A stretch of 60,085 bases of DNA from Arcobacter sp. CECT 8985 (lineage in GTDB: Bacteria; Campylobacterota; Campylobacteria; Campylobacterales; Arcobacteraceae), in the NCBI RefSeq assembly GCF_004116495.1, contig NZ_PDKC01000016.1, positions 1-60,085 of the forward strand, given 5' to 3'. Of this stretch, positions 26,373 to 34,252 are shown one piece after another; the first letter of the stretch is position 1; the number at the start of each line of letters is the position of its first letter. Under the pieces are notes generated by a model, which saw only the letters and a list, made by a program, of their open reading frames with translations, was not told where the DNA came from and did not search any database. The translations under genes and the position numbers were made by a program.

Positions 26373-27572
26373 TTAATTCTCATAAATTATTTTATTTTTT
26401 TCTTTTGAAAAAGTAAAATGTTTAAAATCAAACTTTATCTTATATGGATATAGTTTTTGTCTATTTTGAAATGAAATAATAGAATCTTTTTTAATTATTC
26501 CATCTTCAATATTAATTGCATAATTTATAGTTTTATTTTTATGCCACATTTTTTTTCCTGCTAAAACAATAGGTAAATATACTAATAGTGCTTCTGAAAT
26601 TGAACGCGTCGCACTTTCCCATAAATAACTAGGGGTGTGGTCAACAGCATAATAGTTTATTGTTTTATATTTTATTATTGGTTTTTTAAATGTGGTAGGT
26701 TTTGCAAAAAAAAATCCCATTTTTTCATCACAACTTACATCTATGATTAAGCAGTTTGGTTTTAAACATGAACTCTCTTTTTCAATTACAAAGTTTGTGG
26801 GATTTTGTGTATTTTGATAGACACCATTTACAATAATATCTGATTGACTAATTAGTTCAGTAAGTGCTCTTTTTGAGCCATCGTGTTCAACTACTATCAT
26901 ACGAGCTTGATCTTTTTGTCCTTGTTCAATTCTAACATAATGACAATCAAGTATCTCTTCTCTTACTTCGTAATTATTTCTTTGAATACAAATAGTTATA
27001 TCTCTAAAACCATGGGCTTTAAGAGCATAAATTGCTCCACGACTTACTGCTCCAAATCCAAAAATAATAGTTTTACGTTGATTCCCATAATGACCATCAA
27101 TACCTTTTAATTGCAGTGCATGAATTACTGCACAGTAACCTGCCATTTCGTTATTTTTATAAAAAGTATGCCTACCAATTTGTCCAGTTGTTGACCATGC
27201 AAACATATCTTCAAATGCAATAAGTGTTTGTTTTCTTTTTATTGCAATTTGTGTAATATCTTGTTGTTGGACACAATGTACATATCCCCAAAGTGTTCCA
27301 CCAATTTTTAATTCTTTTAAATCTTCTAACATAGGTTTATTAATTATTACTATACCAATATTTGCAAGTAAATTATGTCTTGTATCTATTCCTGCACATA
27401 AAAGTGAAATTTCATTGTCTGAAATACCAAGCGAAGCACCATAACCCTCTTCAAATATTAATTGTTCTCTTAATTCTTTTGGAATTCGTGATAAATGTTT
27501 TGGATGAATCGGAAGCCTTTTCTCATCAATTTTCTTTGAAGTTCCAATGACTCCTATTTTTAATTTATGCAT
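26373..27572 (-). CDS. N5-(carboxyethyl)ornithine synthase-like enzyme
   Basis: The 399-residue protein belongs to the alanine dehydrogenase/CEO synthase fold. The N-terminal IGVIGTSKKIDEKRLPIHPKHL and EEGYGASLGISDNE, then a Rossmann NAD(P) loop IIFGFGAVSRGAIYALKAHG at about 169-188, and the C-terminal NYYAVDHTPSYLWESATRSISEALLVYLP follow the N5-(L-1-carboxyethyl)-L-ornithine synthase branch. That enzyme condenses pyruvate with ornithine (or lysine) using NADPH. The gene is monocistronic, and the 303 bases upstream contain an unusual structured element. It could instead be a saccharopine- or alanine-dehydrogenase relative with another amine substrate. Confidence 0.75.
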   Translation of the reverse strand: MHKLKIGVIGTSKKIDEKRLPIHPKHLSRIPKELREQLIFEEGYGASLGISDNEISLLCAGIDTRHNLLANIGIVIINKPMLEDLKELKIGGTLWGYVHCVQQQDITQIAIKRKQTLIAFEDMFAWSTTGQIGRHTFYKNNEMAGYCAVIHALQLKGIDGHYGNQRKTIIFGFGAVSRGAIYALKAHGFRDITICIQRNNYEVREEILDCHYVRIEQGQKDQARMIVVEHDGSKRALTELISQSDIIVNGVYQNTQNPTNFVIEKESSCLKPNCLIIDVSCDEKMGFFFAKPTTFKKPIIKYKTINYYAVDHTPSYLWESATRSISEALLVYLPIVLAGKKMWHKNKTINYAINIEDGIIKKDSIISFQNRQKLYPYKIKFDFKHFTFSKEKNKIIYEN

Positions 27573-27740
27573 ATTATAATTTCCTTTGATTTAATTCACT
27601 ATCTTTTTTTCCCATATTTTAAAATACTTTATTAGATATGATATATATTAGAAAAGCAAAAAATGCCAATAATTTATATCTATGATAGGTCTATTTAATT
27701 TTTGCTCTGTTTTAGATGTATAGATTTTTACTTTTATACA

Positions 27741-27800
27741 AGTAACGGTGTATCAAGCCTGAGAAGCGACTTTTTAAGGTGCAATACGCGTTTGTTATGC
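27741..27800. other. GC-richer 60-base imperfect dyad, attC-like
   Basis: This 60-base stretch has 26 G or C (43%), far above the AT-rich flanks, and lies in the 303-base gap between the dsbC-like and CEO synthase genes. Its ends hold imperfect complementary boxes: AAGTAAC on the left and GTTATGC on the right. Inner pairs are GTAT/ATAC, GCCT/AGGT and AGAAG/CTTTT around a CGA loop. On the minus strand it begins GCATAACAAACGC, which resembles the start of Vibrio attC sites as I remember them, and the length fits a 59-base element. No integrase is in the window. It could also be a small RNA or a leader of the CEO synthase gene. The rest of the gap is featureless AT-rich DNA. Confidence 0.4.
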
Positions 27801-27847
27801 AGTTTATCTGAATTGTGAAATTAAATCAAATTATAAAATTATAAAAG

Positions 27848-27869
27848 CAAAATCACAAGTGTGATTTTG
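27848..27869. terminator. hairpin after the dsbC-like gene
   Basis: Perfect 10-base arms CAAAATCACA and TGTGATTTTG with a two-base loop lie just past the minus-strand stop codon at 27876. A T-rich stretch follows on the + strand (TCTTTTTT) and CTTTTATAA on the minus strand, so it may work both ways. Confidence 0.7.
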
Positions 27870-27875
27870 TCTTTT

Positions 27876-28616
27876 TTAGAAATTAACTTTGATACCTTTT
27901 TTTTGTAATATCTCTACCCAAGATACTTTTTTACCATTAATATCATACATAGTAGGAGTTGCACTAACATTTAACTTTTTTGCAGCATTTATTTGTTCAT
28001 TAAGTCTTTTTTCTAGTTTAGCATATTCTGCATCATCATATTTTCTATTTTTAAATTCTGCAGATTGTGCAGTTACATTTAATAAAGCATCAACTTTTTC
28101 TTTTTTAGTTTTTTTACTCATGTAATACAAAGATAACTCTTTTGCATTTTTATGATAACTTAAAGGGAAAAGAAATATTCTTATTTTTACATCTTTTTCT
28201 ATTTGAGAGAAATAAGACTCAAATTTTTTACAATAAGGGCACTCAGGATCTGTAAATAATATATATTCATCTTTACCTGAACCAAATGTAAAGGCTTCTT
28301 TGCCTAAAATATTTGATAAATCAATTGGCAAGGTATAATTATCTCCATTCTTTGTATTTATTGCATTACCTGAAAAAACTACTTTTTTATCTTTTGTTAA
28401 AAAAAGTTCTTGATGAGCATGACCTTGAATTGTTGCATCTAGTACAAATATACTACCTAAATCATAAGCTTTACTAATAGTAATCCCTGATTGTTTTATT
28501 AAATTCAAGTTGTTGATTGTATTCAGTTCTTTTTTTGATACTTCTTTACTTTTTTGAGCATATAGTAAAGTTGAACATAAAAGTACTAAAAATAAGTTTT
28601 TAATTATGTTAGACAT
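27876..28616 (-). CDS. DsbC/DsbG-like periplasmic thiol-disulfide oxidoreductase
   Basis: The 246-residue protein has a signal peptide (NLFLVLLCSTLLYAQ) and a thioredoxin-fold domain with the active site CPYC at Cys126-Cys129 in FTDPECPYCKKFE, then the cis-Pro loop VSATPTMYDINGK. The short N-terminal domain (about 25-110) resembles the cystatin-like dimerisation domain of DsbC. It probably shuffles or reduces disulfides in the periplasm. The gene stands alone with its own terminator. Whether it is an isomerase (DsbC) or an atypical DsbA/DsbG cannot be settled by sequence. Confidence 0.82.
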   Translation of the reverse strand: MSNIIKNLFLVLLCSTLLYAQKSKEVSKKELNTINNLNLIKQSGITISKAYDLGSIFVLDATIQGHAHQELFLTKDKKVVFSGNAINTKNGDNYTLPIDLSNILGKEAFTFGSGKDEYILFTDPECPYCKKFESYFSQIEKDVKIRIFLFPLSYHKNAKELSLYYMSKKTKKEKVDALLNVTAQSAEFKNRKYDDAEYAKLEKRLNEQINAAKKLNVSATPTMYDINGKKVSWVEILQKKGIKVNF

Positions 28617-28694
28617 TATTACCTTTCTAATTTAGATTAGAAATATAATACAAAAAAAATGTTTAGAAAGTGTAAAATTTAGAGAGTAAAAAAG

Positions 28695-28946
28695 TTAATA
28701 TCCATATTCTTCTTTTAATTTTGCTATTTTATTTCTAATAAGGCTCTCTTTCCATCCATGTCTACTAGCAAATTCAGCAATTTCTTTTTCTCTTTGTTCT
28801 TTATCACAAAAAACAAAAATTCTTTTTATAAATGGTTTTGGAATTTGTATAGCAACCATTTGAAAATAGTTGTCTTTACATTCTCTTGAACAAAAAACTT
28901 TACTAATAGATATTTTTTTTTGACAATATGGACAATGATTAGACAT
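28695..28946 (-). CDS. small zinc-finger-like hypothetical protein
   Basis: I do not recognise this 83-residue protein by name. It begins MSNHCPYCQKKI and has CSREC 13 residues later, a four-cysteine arrangement (CxxC...CxxxC) resembling a treble-clef or FCS-type zinc finger. The C-terminal half has a helix-turn-helix-like run, EKEIAEFASRHGWKESLIRNKIAKLKEEYG. It could be a small DNA- or RNA-binding protein. The start ATG at 28946 follows GGGATA. It sits alone, with 246 bases of AT-rich DNA upstream holding nothing else that I can name. Confidence 0.65.
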   Translation of the reverse strand: MSNHCPYCQKKISISKVFCSRECKDNYFQMVAIQIPKPFIKRIFVFCDKEQREKEIAEFASRHGWKESLIRNKIAKLKEEYGY

Positions 28947-29192
28947 AGGTATCCCTTTAATGTATTTTAAAATTTGGAGTATAACAAATAAACTTTAAAT
29001 GCAACTAAGTCGCCGTGAAAATATATAAAAAACTTTTTTATTTAAGCTTTAAATTAAAAAAATATAACAAAAATAAGCATTTATTAATAGAAAAATCAAA
29101 AAAATTTTATGTTTTTTGATTATATTAAATTTGATATAAATCATAATTAATTTTCAAATTTTTTTATATAATTATAAAATTAAGGAGAAGAG

Positions 29193-29741
29193 TTGTTAAA
29201 AAAATATTTTTTTAGAATGAGAAGTAAATCTAAATGTACACCTAGAATACCAACTTCCAAAATTATTTGGTCTTTTTTTGGATCTTTTGTAGGGATTTAT
29301 ATAATATCTATATTTGGTAAGTTTTTTTCTATTGAAGATAGTTTTTTTCTTTTAGGTTCATTTGGTGCAAGCGCAGTTTTGATATATGGTGCACCACAAG
29401 CTGCATTTTCACAACCAAGAAATTTAGTTGGAGGGCATATTTTATCAGCATTTGTATCTGTAACTCTTGTTAAAGTATTTTCATTTTTGCCTATTGAGAT
29501 TCTTTGTGCTTTAAGTGTATCAATTTCTATTGTAATAATGCATATAACATGTACAATGCATCCTCCTGGAGGCGCAACTGCTTTAATATATGTAATTGGA
29601 AGTGAAAAAGTTCATGATTTAGGTTGGTTCTATCCTTTTACTCCTATTGCAATAGGTTCTTTACTTATGTTAGTTGTTGCATTGTTTATAAATAACCTAT
29701 CGCAAAATGAGTTAAGACATTATCCAGTTTATTGGTTTTAA
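29193..29741 (+). CDS. HPP-family membrane protein
   Basis: The 182-residue protein has four to five hydrophobic helices and the family-defining HPP motif in ITCTMHPPGGATALIYVIG, along with LLGSFGASAVLIYGAPQAAFSQPRNLVGGH near the first half. HPP proteins are integral membrane proteins; some cyanobacterial and plant members have been reported to transport nitrite. No CBS domains are fused here. The start is a TTG at 29193, seven bases after AAGGAGA; an ATG nine codons later lacks a good site. It converges on the AEC transporter gene with a four-base overlap. Confidence 0.82.
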   Translation: MLKKYFFRMRSKSKCTPRIPTSKIIWSFFGSFVGIYIISIFGKFFSIEDSFFLLGSFGASAVLIYGAPQAAFSQPRNLVGGHILSAFVSVTLVKVFSFLPIEILCALSVSISIVIMHITCTMHPPGGATALIYVIGSEKVHDLGWFYPFTPIAIGSLLMLVVALFINNLSQNELRHYPVYWF

Positions 29742-30640
29742 ACTAATCTTGAAATAACAAATGTAGTTAGAAAAGATATAATAATTCCATAACCTACAAT
29801 TGCTGTACTAAGTCTTGGTGCAAGTCCAACCATTGCAGCAATTGCACCTGCAGTGATCATTGGGGACATACCAGCTTCAAAAATAGATACATCACTTGCA
29901 AGAGTTGTATCCCATCCAAATATAACTGCAATTAAATATGCAATTATAGGTGCCAAAATCAATTTTATTAATAAAGCAATACTTAATGGTTTTAAGTCTG
30001 ATTTAGGTAGTTTTAATTTAAGTTGAAGACCAACAGCTACTAAAGCAACAGGAATAAGAGTGCTACTAAAGTCTCTCAAAATGCTTGATATAATAGGTGG
30101 ATAATCTATACCTAAAAAACAAAAAGCAATAAGTAACGACATAAATGGAGGAAATGTTAAAACTTTTTGAACAATAATTCTAGGAGTTGTCCTTTTTGTA
30201 CTATCTGCATAAATTGCAGTAATTAAAGTTCCATAAGTAGCAAGTGCAATAAATGTACCCAACTGATCATAAATAACTATATAAGGGATTGACTTTTCTC
30301 CTATATACATACTTATTATTGGAATACCTGCAATTGAACTATTTGTTAATACAGCAACTAAAAGTAATGAACCTGTTATCTCTTTTGACCATTTTAAATA
30401 TTTTGCGAATATTAGTACAATAATTGCAGAAAATATTATTACTAACCATGCAATAGCAGCAGGGATAATAATATCAAATGAAATATTTAGTTTGGGAATT
30501 TGTAATAATATTATCGCTGGAAGAGATATATAAATAATGTACTGGTTTAATATTATTGGAGTTTCTTGAGAAAAAATCTTAAATTTTTGTAATGCATATC
30601 CAATTAGTATTGCAACAATAATTAATGCAAAATTTTCCAT
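29738..30640 (-). CDS. AEC-family (auxin efflux carrier type) transporter
   Basis: The 300-residue protein has about ten transmembrane helices and the AEC/membrane transport family pattern: an N-terminal LIIVAILIGYALQKFKIFSQETPIILNQYIIYISLPAIILLQIPK and the central LLVAVLTNSSIAGIPIISMYIGEKSIPYIVIYDQLGT, then FEAGMSPMITAGAIA near the C-terminus. AEC carriers move organic anions such as malate or other weak acids. It begins one base before the end of the HxlR gene (TAATG), so both are made from one transcript, and it is a likely efflux component of that regulator's response. Confidence 0.85.
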   Translation of the reverse strand: MENFALIIVAILIGYALQKFKIFSQETPIILNQYIIYISLPAIILLQIPKLNISFDIIIPAAIAWLVIIFSAIIVLIFAKYLKWSKEITGSLLLVAVLTNSSIAGIPIISMYIGEKSIPYIVIYDQLGTFIALATYGTLITAIYADSTKRTTPRIIVQKVLTFPPFMSLLIAFCFLGIDYPPIISSILRDFSSTLIPVALVAVGLQLKLKLPKSDLKPLSIALLIKLILAPIIAYLIAVIFGWDTTLASDVSIFEAGMSPMITAGAIAAMVGLAPRLSTAIVGYGIIISFLTTFVISRLV

Positions 30641-31023
30641 TATTTATTTTTTCTTCTATTCTTTTCAGAATAGCACATATTTTCTTCTGTTATTGTCCCA
30701 AACTCTTCAACATATTTTACACCCCATTCATACATGTCTTCAAGTAGGGGTTTAAGTCTTTTACCTGCATCAGTCAATGAGTATACAACTTTGGGTGGTA
30801 CTTCTGGGAAAACCTCTCTATTTATGATATTTTTATACTCTAATTCTTTTAATTTCACAGTTAATGTTTTTTGTGTAATCTCAGATATCTCTTCATGTAA
30901 GTCCTTGAACCTTTTGTTATCTTGAAGTAGATGCCATATGATTGATAACTTCCATCTGTCATTAAAGATATCTAATGTCACACTAATTGAACAATTAAAT
31001 TCTTTATCATTTACATAATACAT
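30640..31023 (-). CDS. HxlR-family regulator
   Basis: The 127-residue protein is an HxlR winged-helix regulator: FNDRWKLSIIWHLLQDNKRFKDLHEEISEITQKTLTVKLKELEYKNII followed by the wing NREVFPEVPPKVVYSLTDAGKRL. Cys11 in the N-terminal EFNCSISV lies where YodB/QorR-type sensors carry their redox-reactive cysteine. The start follows AAGGAAAAAAT. It is cotranscribed with the AEC transporter, divergent from the EamA genes, and close to an mdaB/ygiN/nitroreductase operon, all consistent with sensing quinones or other electrophiles. Confidence 0.87.
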   Translation of the reverse strand: MYYVNDKEFNCSISVTLDIFNDRWKLSIIWHLLQDNKRFKDLHEEISEITQKTLTVKLKELEYKNIINREVFPEVPPKVVYSLTDAGKRLKPLLEDMYEWGVKYVEEFGTITEENMCYSEKNRRKNK

Positions 31024-31076
31024 AATTTTTTCCTTTCTTATTGAAATTATAGCACAAAAAATATAAAACTCCTTTA

Positions 31077-31096
31077 CTTACATAAAATAAAGTAAG
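31077..31096. promoter_or_regulatory. CTTAC-N10-GTAAG dyad, copy 1
   Basis: The dyad CTTAC (31077-31081) N10 GTAAG (31092-31096), inside a longer word ACTTAC...AAAGTAAGG, lies between the divergent hxlR and eamA genes. The same dyad with the same spacing recurs at 32623-32642 before mdaB. It is a candidate operator for the HxlR protein. Confidence 0.6.
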
Positions 31097-31152
31097 GATA
31101 TATTAAGTAGATAATAGAGATAATTCTCAATCTTATTATAGAAAGGATATAA

Positions 31153-31727
31153 ATGAGAACAATAAGAACATTATTTTTTTTAAATCAAAAAATTACTTCA
31201 GATAATAAATATTATATTTTTATTTTTCTTGCAATGGTATCATGGGGTATCTCATGGCCAGCAAGTAAAGCTGCAACAATGCATTCAAATCCTGAAATTG
31301 CTGCATTTTGGAGATATGCGATATCTTTTATTTCAATAATTCCAATACTTTTTTATTTAAAGATATCTTTTAAAGCTGATAAAATAGGAATAATATATAT
31401 GTTTATTGCAGGCATGTTAAGTGCAGGATTTAATTATTCAACTTTTTTAGGTTTAAGTTATGAGCAAGCAGGTTATGGTGGAACAATTATGACTTCATTA
31501 GCACCTATATTTACATATTTTTTATCAATAATATTTTTAAAAAATAAGATGACTCTTACGCAGTCAATTGCATTATTCATATGTTTATTATACCTGCAGT
31601 TGCTATTTTATCAAGTAATATAATTTATCATGAGAAAATATTATTTTCAACTATACTTGGATGTATATTATCTTTTTTTGCAGTAATTATATTTAATAAA
31701 AGAAAGGAAAAGAAAAACAATTTATGA
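31153..31727 (+). pseudogene. EamA/DMT transporter with internal deletion
   Basis: The first reading frame (31153-31623) encodes the N-terminal EamA repeat up to about residue 140, clearly paralogous to the next gene (shared AAFWRYAISFISIIP and GLS-EQAGYGGTI). It then runs out of frame. From 31581 another frame encodes MFIIPAVAILSSNIIYHEKI and the rest of a C-terminus that matches the last 45 residues of the neighbour, ending at a TGA (31725-31727) that overlaps the neighbour's ATG. The second repeat's first four or so helices, about 100 residues, are missing and the junction is frameshifted. I regard it as a decayed tandem duplicate. Confidence 0.85.
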
Positions 31728-32620
31728 GAAAAGAAGAAAATAAAACAAAATATATAATAGCAATGTTTATATCAATGATTTTTTGGGGAATTGCATGGAC
31801 ATCTGGGAAAGTGACTATGCAACACACTGTTCCCCAAGTAGCTGCTTTTTGGAGATATGCTATTTCTTTTATAAGTATAATACCTGTTGTGTTATATATG
31901 AAAGTCTCTTTTAAAGTAGATATTATTGCAATAATTTATATGATATTAGCAGGTATATTAAGTGCCATATTTAATTATTTGTTTTTTCTTGGTTTGTCCC
32001 ATGGGCAAGCAGGTTATGGAGGTACAATAGTAACTTCATCAGTTCCTTTAATTACATATTTTTTATCAATTATATTATTAGGAATAAAAGTAAATAAAAT
32101 TCAAATATTTGGATTATGTATTGGTTTTTTTGGGGCATTAATACTGTTAAGAATTCCTATGGAAGGTTTTGCTTTTTTAAATGTAGATAGTTTATATTTT
32201 TTATTAGCTGCATTAGTATGGTCTTTTGTGACAATTATTGCACAAAAAATTTCATCACGTGCAAATCCTATGTTATATACATTAGTTGTATTTGGAATAA
32301 CTGCATTTATAAATATGATATTTGCATTACCTTATCATCCATTTGATTTTGTTGCTTTGGATTCGGTATTTTGGTGGAATATTCTATTTATTGGTTTATT
32401 TTCTGGAACATTTAGTATGACATTATTTTTCATCTCTGCAAGTCATCTAGGAGCACATAAAACTGGAGTTTTTATGTTTATAGTTCCAATTGGTGCAATA
32501 ATATCTAGTTGGATTGTATTTGATGAAAAAATTTTATTATCTACTATAATAGGGTGTTTTTTTGTATTTTTATCTGTTATAACATTTAATTTTAAAAGAA
32601 AATCAAAAATAAAAGTGTAA
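31724..32620 (+). CDS. EamA/DMT-family transporter
   Basis: This intact 298-residue copy has ten predicted helices in two EamA repeats: AMFISMIFWGIAWTSGKVTM and AAFWRYAISFISIIPVVLYMKVSFK in the first, then AALVWSFVTIIAQKISSRANPMLYTLVVFG and AHKTGVFMFIVPIGAIISSWIVFDEK in the second. It is an exporter of unknown substrate; its setting in an HxlR-linked quinone-stress block suggests it expels an electrophile or a related metabolite. The ATG at 31724 overlaps the end of the broken paralogue (ATGA), showing the two were one operon before the deletion. A possible operator dyad lies three bases after its stop. Confidence 0.87.
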   Translation: MRKEENKTKYIIAMFISMIFWGIAWTSGKVTMQHTVPQVAAFWRYAISFISIIPVVLYMKVSFKVDIIAIIYMILAGILSAIFNYLFFLGLSHGQAGYGGTIVTSSVPLITYFLSIILLGIKVNKIQIFGLCIGFFGALILLRIPMEGFAFLNVDSLYFLLAALVWSFVTIIAQKISSRANPMLYTLVVFGITAFINMIFALPYHPFDFVALDSVFWWNILFIGLFSGTFSMTLFFISASHLGAHKTGVFMFIVPIGAIISSWIVFDEKILLSTIIGCFFVFLSVITFNFKRKSKIKV

Positions 32621-32622
32621 TA

Positions 32623-32642
32623 CTTACTAAAAGTAAAGTAAG
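32623..32642. promoter_or_regulatory. CTTAC-N10-GTAAG dyad, copy 2
   Basis: CTTAC (32623-32627) N10 GTAAG (32638-32642) has the same arms, spacing and right flank (AAAGTAAGG) as the copy at 31077-31096. It sits 49 bases before the mdaB start, with a TATAAT (32665-32670 region) between. It probably links the mdaB-ygiN-nitroreductase operon to the HxlR regulator. Confidence 0.6.
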
Positions 32643-32690
32643 GGTAAATTAATCTAGTAAAGTGTATAATTTTATAAAAAATAAGGACTA

Positions 32691-33284
32691 ATGATGAAAA
32701 AAATATTAATAATAAACGCACATCAAAAATATGAAGGTTTTGCAAATGGAGAATTAACTCAAAATTTTATAGACAAAGCAAATAAATTTTTTGTTGATAA
32801 TGGATTTAAAGTTAAAAATACTGCAATTGATAAAGGTTATGATGTAAAAGAAGAGTTAGAAAAATTTGCATGGGCTGATTTTATACTTTTTCAATATCCT
32901 GTTTATTGGATGAGTGTACCTTGGCTTGCAAAAAAATATTTTGATGAAGTATTATCAGGTGGTGTTGGTACTGTTACATATGAAAATGATGGAAGAAGTA
33001 GAACAGATGCAAGCAAAAAATATGGAAGTGGTGGATTAATGAAAGGCAAAAAGTATATGTTAAGTATTACATATAATTGTCCTGAAAGTGAATTTGACAA
33101 TAAAGATGGTTTTTTTGAAGGATTAACTCTTGATCAAGCAAATTTTGCAGTACATAAAAACTTCCAATTTTGTGGATTAGAAAAATTAAAAACCTATTCA
33201 ATTCACGATGTATATAAAGGTGATTTAGATTTAGAAAAAGAGTTATCTAAATTTGAAACTACTTTACAAGAAAATTTTAAATAA
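32691..33284 (+). CDS. mdaB: MdaB-like NADPH:quinone oxidoreductase
   Basis: The 197-residue protein matches MdaB (modulator of drug activity B), a flavodoxin-fold FAD enzyme that reduces quinones by two electrons. Hallmarks are KKILIINAHQKYEGFANGELTQ, ADFILFQYPVYWMSVPWLAKKYFDEVLS, the DGRSRTDASKKYGSGGLMKGKKYMLSITYNCP segment and FQFCGLEKLKTYSIHDV near the end. MdaB protects epsilonproteobacteria from oxidative stress. Two ATGs (32691 and 32694) follow AAGGA; either may be used. The next gene, a YgiN-like quinol monooxygenase, starts 10 bases after the stop. Confidence 0.9.
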   Translation: MMKKILIINAHQKYEGFANGELTQNFIDKANKFFVDNGFKVKNTAIDKGYDVKEELEKFAWADFILFQYPVYWMSVPWLAKKYFDEVLSGGVGTVTYENDGRSRTDASKKYGSGGLMKGKKYMLSITYNCPESEFDNKDGFFEGLTLDQANFAVHKNFQFCGLEKLKTYSIHDVYKGDLDLEKELSKFETTLQENFK

Positions 33285-33294
33285 GGTTGATTAA

Positions 33295-33588
33295 TTGGAA
33301 AATATTACAGTAGTTGCAAAAATTAAAGTAAAAGAAGAGTATAACAATGAGATTTATGAAGTTTTAAAACAACTTTACAAAGATACACATAATTATGATG
33401 AAGGTTGTATTCAATATGATTTTCATAAGAATATAGAAGAAGAAAATAGTTATACTTTTATTGAAACTTGGGAAAATGTAGAGTACTTAAAAAAACACTC
33501 AGAAAAAGAACATTTTAAACTGTTTATTTCTAGTATTGAAAATAAAGTTGAAAGTGTTGATATTAATAAATTACAAAAAATAAAATAA
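33295..33588 (+). CDS. YgiN-like quinol monooxygenase (ABM domain)
   Basis: The 97-residue protein is an antibiotic biosynthesis monooxygenase (ABM) domain: ENITVVAKIKVKEEYNNEIYEVLKQL, the pattern EGCIQYDFHKNIEEENSYTFIETWEN and HSEKEHFKLF. This matches the YgiN group, which works on quinols in partnership with MdaB, and here it lies 10 bases behind mdaB. Together they should form a quinone redox cycle. The start is a TTG at 33295 behind AAGG. It is followed by a nitroreductase gene nine bases later. Confidence 0.85.
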   Translation: MENITVVAKIKVKEEYNNEIYEVLKQLYKDTHNYDEGCIQYDFHKNIEEENSYTFIETWENVEYLKKHSEKEHFKLFISSIENKVESVDINKLQKIK

Positions 33589-33597
33589 AGGAATAAT

Positions 33598-34230
33598 ATG
33601 ACTAAAGAACAATTCTTAGAAGCAATGAATTTTAGACATGCATGTAAAGTTTTTGATGAGACAAAAAAAATATCTAATGATGATTTGAATTTTATCTTAG
33701 AAATAGGGCGAAAATCGCCTTCTTCTTTTGGTATGGAACCTTGGAAATTCTTAGTAATTCAAAATCAAGAATTAAAAGAAAAAGTAAAACCTGCTTGTTG
33801 GAATCAAGCTCAAATTACATCTTGTAGTGATTTAGTTATTGTTTTAGCAAAAATTGAAGATTTAAAAGTAGAGACTGGCATTCCTGAAAAAAGATTTGCA
33901 AGAAGACCTATGCCACAAGAAAAAAGAGATTTTTATGTAAATCTTTATGCAAGTCATTTAAAAGAAACTTTAAGTAGTGATAAAAATATTTATGAATGGA
34001 CTGCAAGACAGACTTATATCGCAGCAGGAAATATGATGACAGCAGCTGCTGGTATTGGAATTGATTCTTGTCCTATTGAAGGTTTTGAAAAAGAGAAGTT
34101 AGAAGCAATTTTAGAGTTGGATACTACAAAATATCAAGTTGCATTGGTTTTACCTTTTGGGTATAGACTAAATGAACAATCTGAACAATTAAGACTAGAC
34201 TTTAATGAGGTAGTTGAATTTGTAAAATAA
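33598..34230 (+). CDS. nitroreductase-family NAD(P)H oxidoreductase
   Basis: The 210-residue protein is an FMN-dependent nitroreductase of the NfsB/YdgI group. It opens with EAMNFRHACKVFDETKKISNDDLNFILEIGRKSPSSFGMEPWKFLVI, holding the R-x-A FMN phosphate contacts and SPSSFGMEPW, and ends with a GIGIDSCPIEGFEKEKLEA pattern and a VALVLPFGYR strand typical of the family. It reduces nitro compounds and quinones with NAD(P)H. It completes the mdaB-ygiN-nitroreductase operon, with nine bases between genes and a perfect terminator after it. Confidence 0.88.
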   Translation: MTKEQFLEAMNFRHACKVFDETKKISNDDLNFILEIGRKSPSSFGMEPWKFLVIQNQELKEKVKPACWNQAQITSCSDLVIVLAKIEDLKVETGIPEKRFARRPMPQEKRDFYVNLYASHLKETLSSDKNIYEWTARQTYIAAGNMMTAAAGIGIDSCPIEGFEKEKLEAILELDTTKYQVALVLPFGYRLNEQSEQLRLDFNEVVEFVK

Positions 34231-34252
34231 AAGAGATTTTCTCTTTTATTTT
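34224..34252. terminator. convergent terminator after nitroreductase gene
   Basis: Perfect 13-base arms AAAATAAAAGAGA and TCTCTTTTATTTT with a TTT loop overlap the stop codons on both strands. A T-rich tail follows (ATCTTTTG). Confidence 0.7.
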
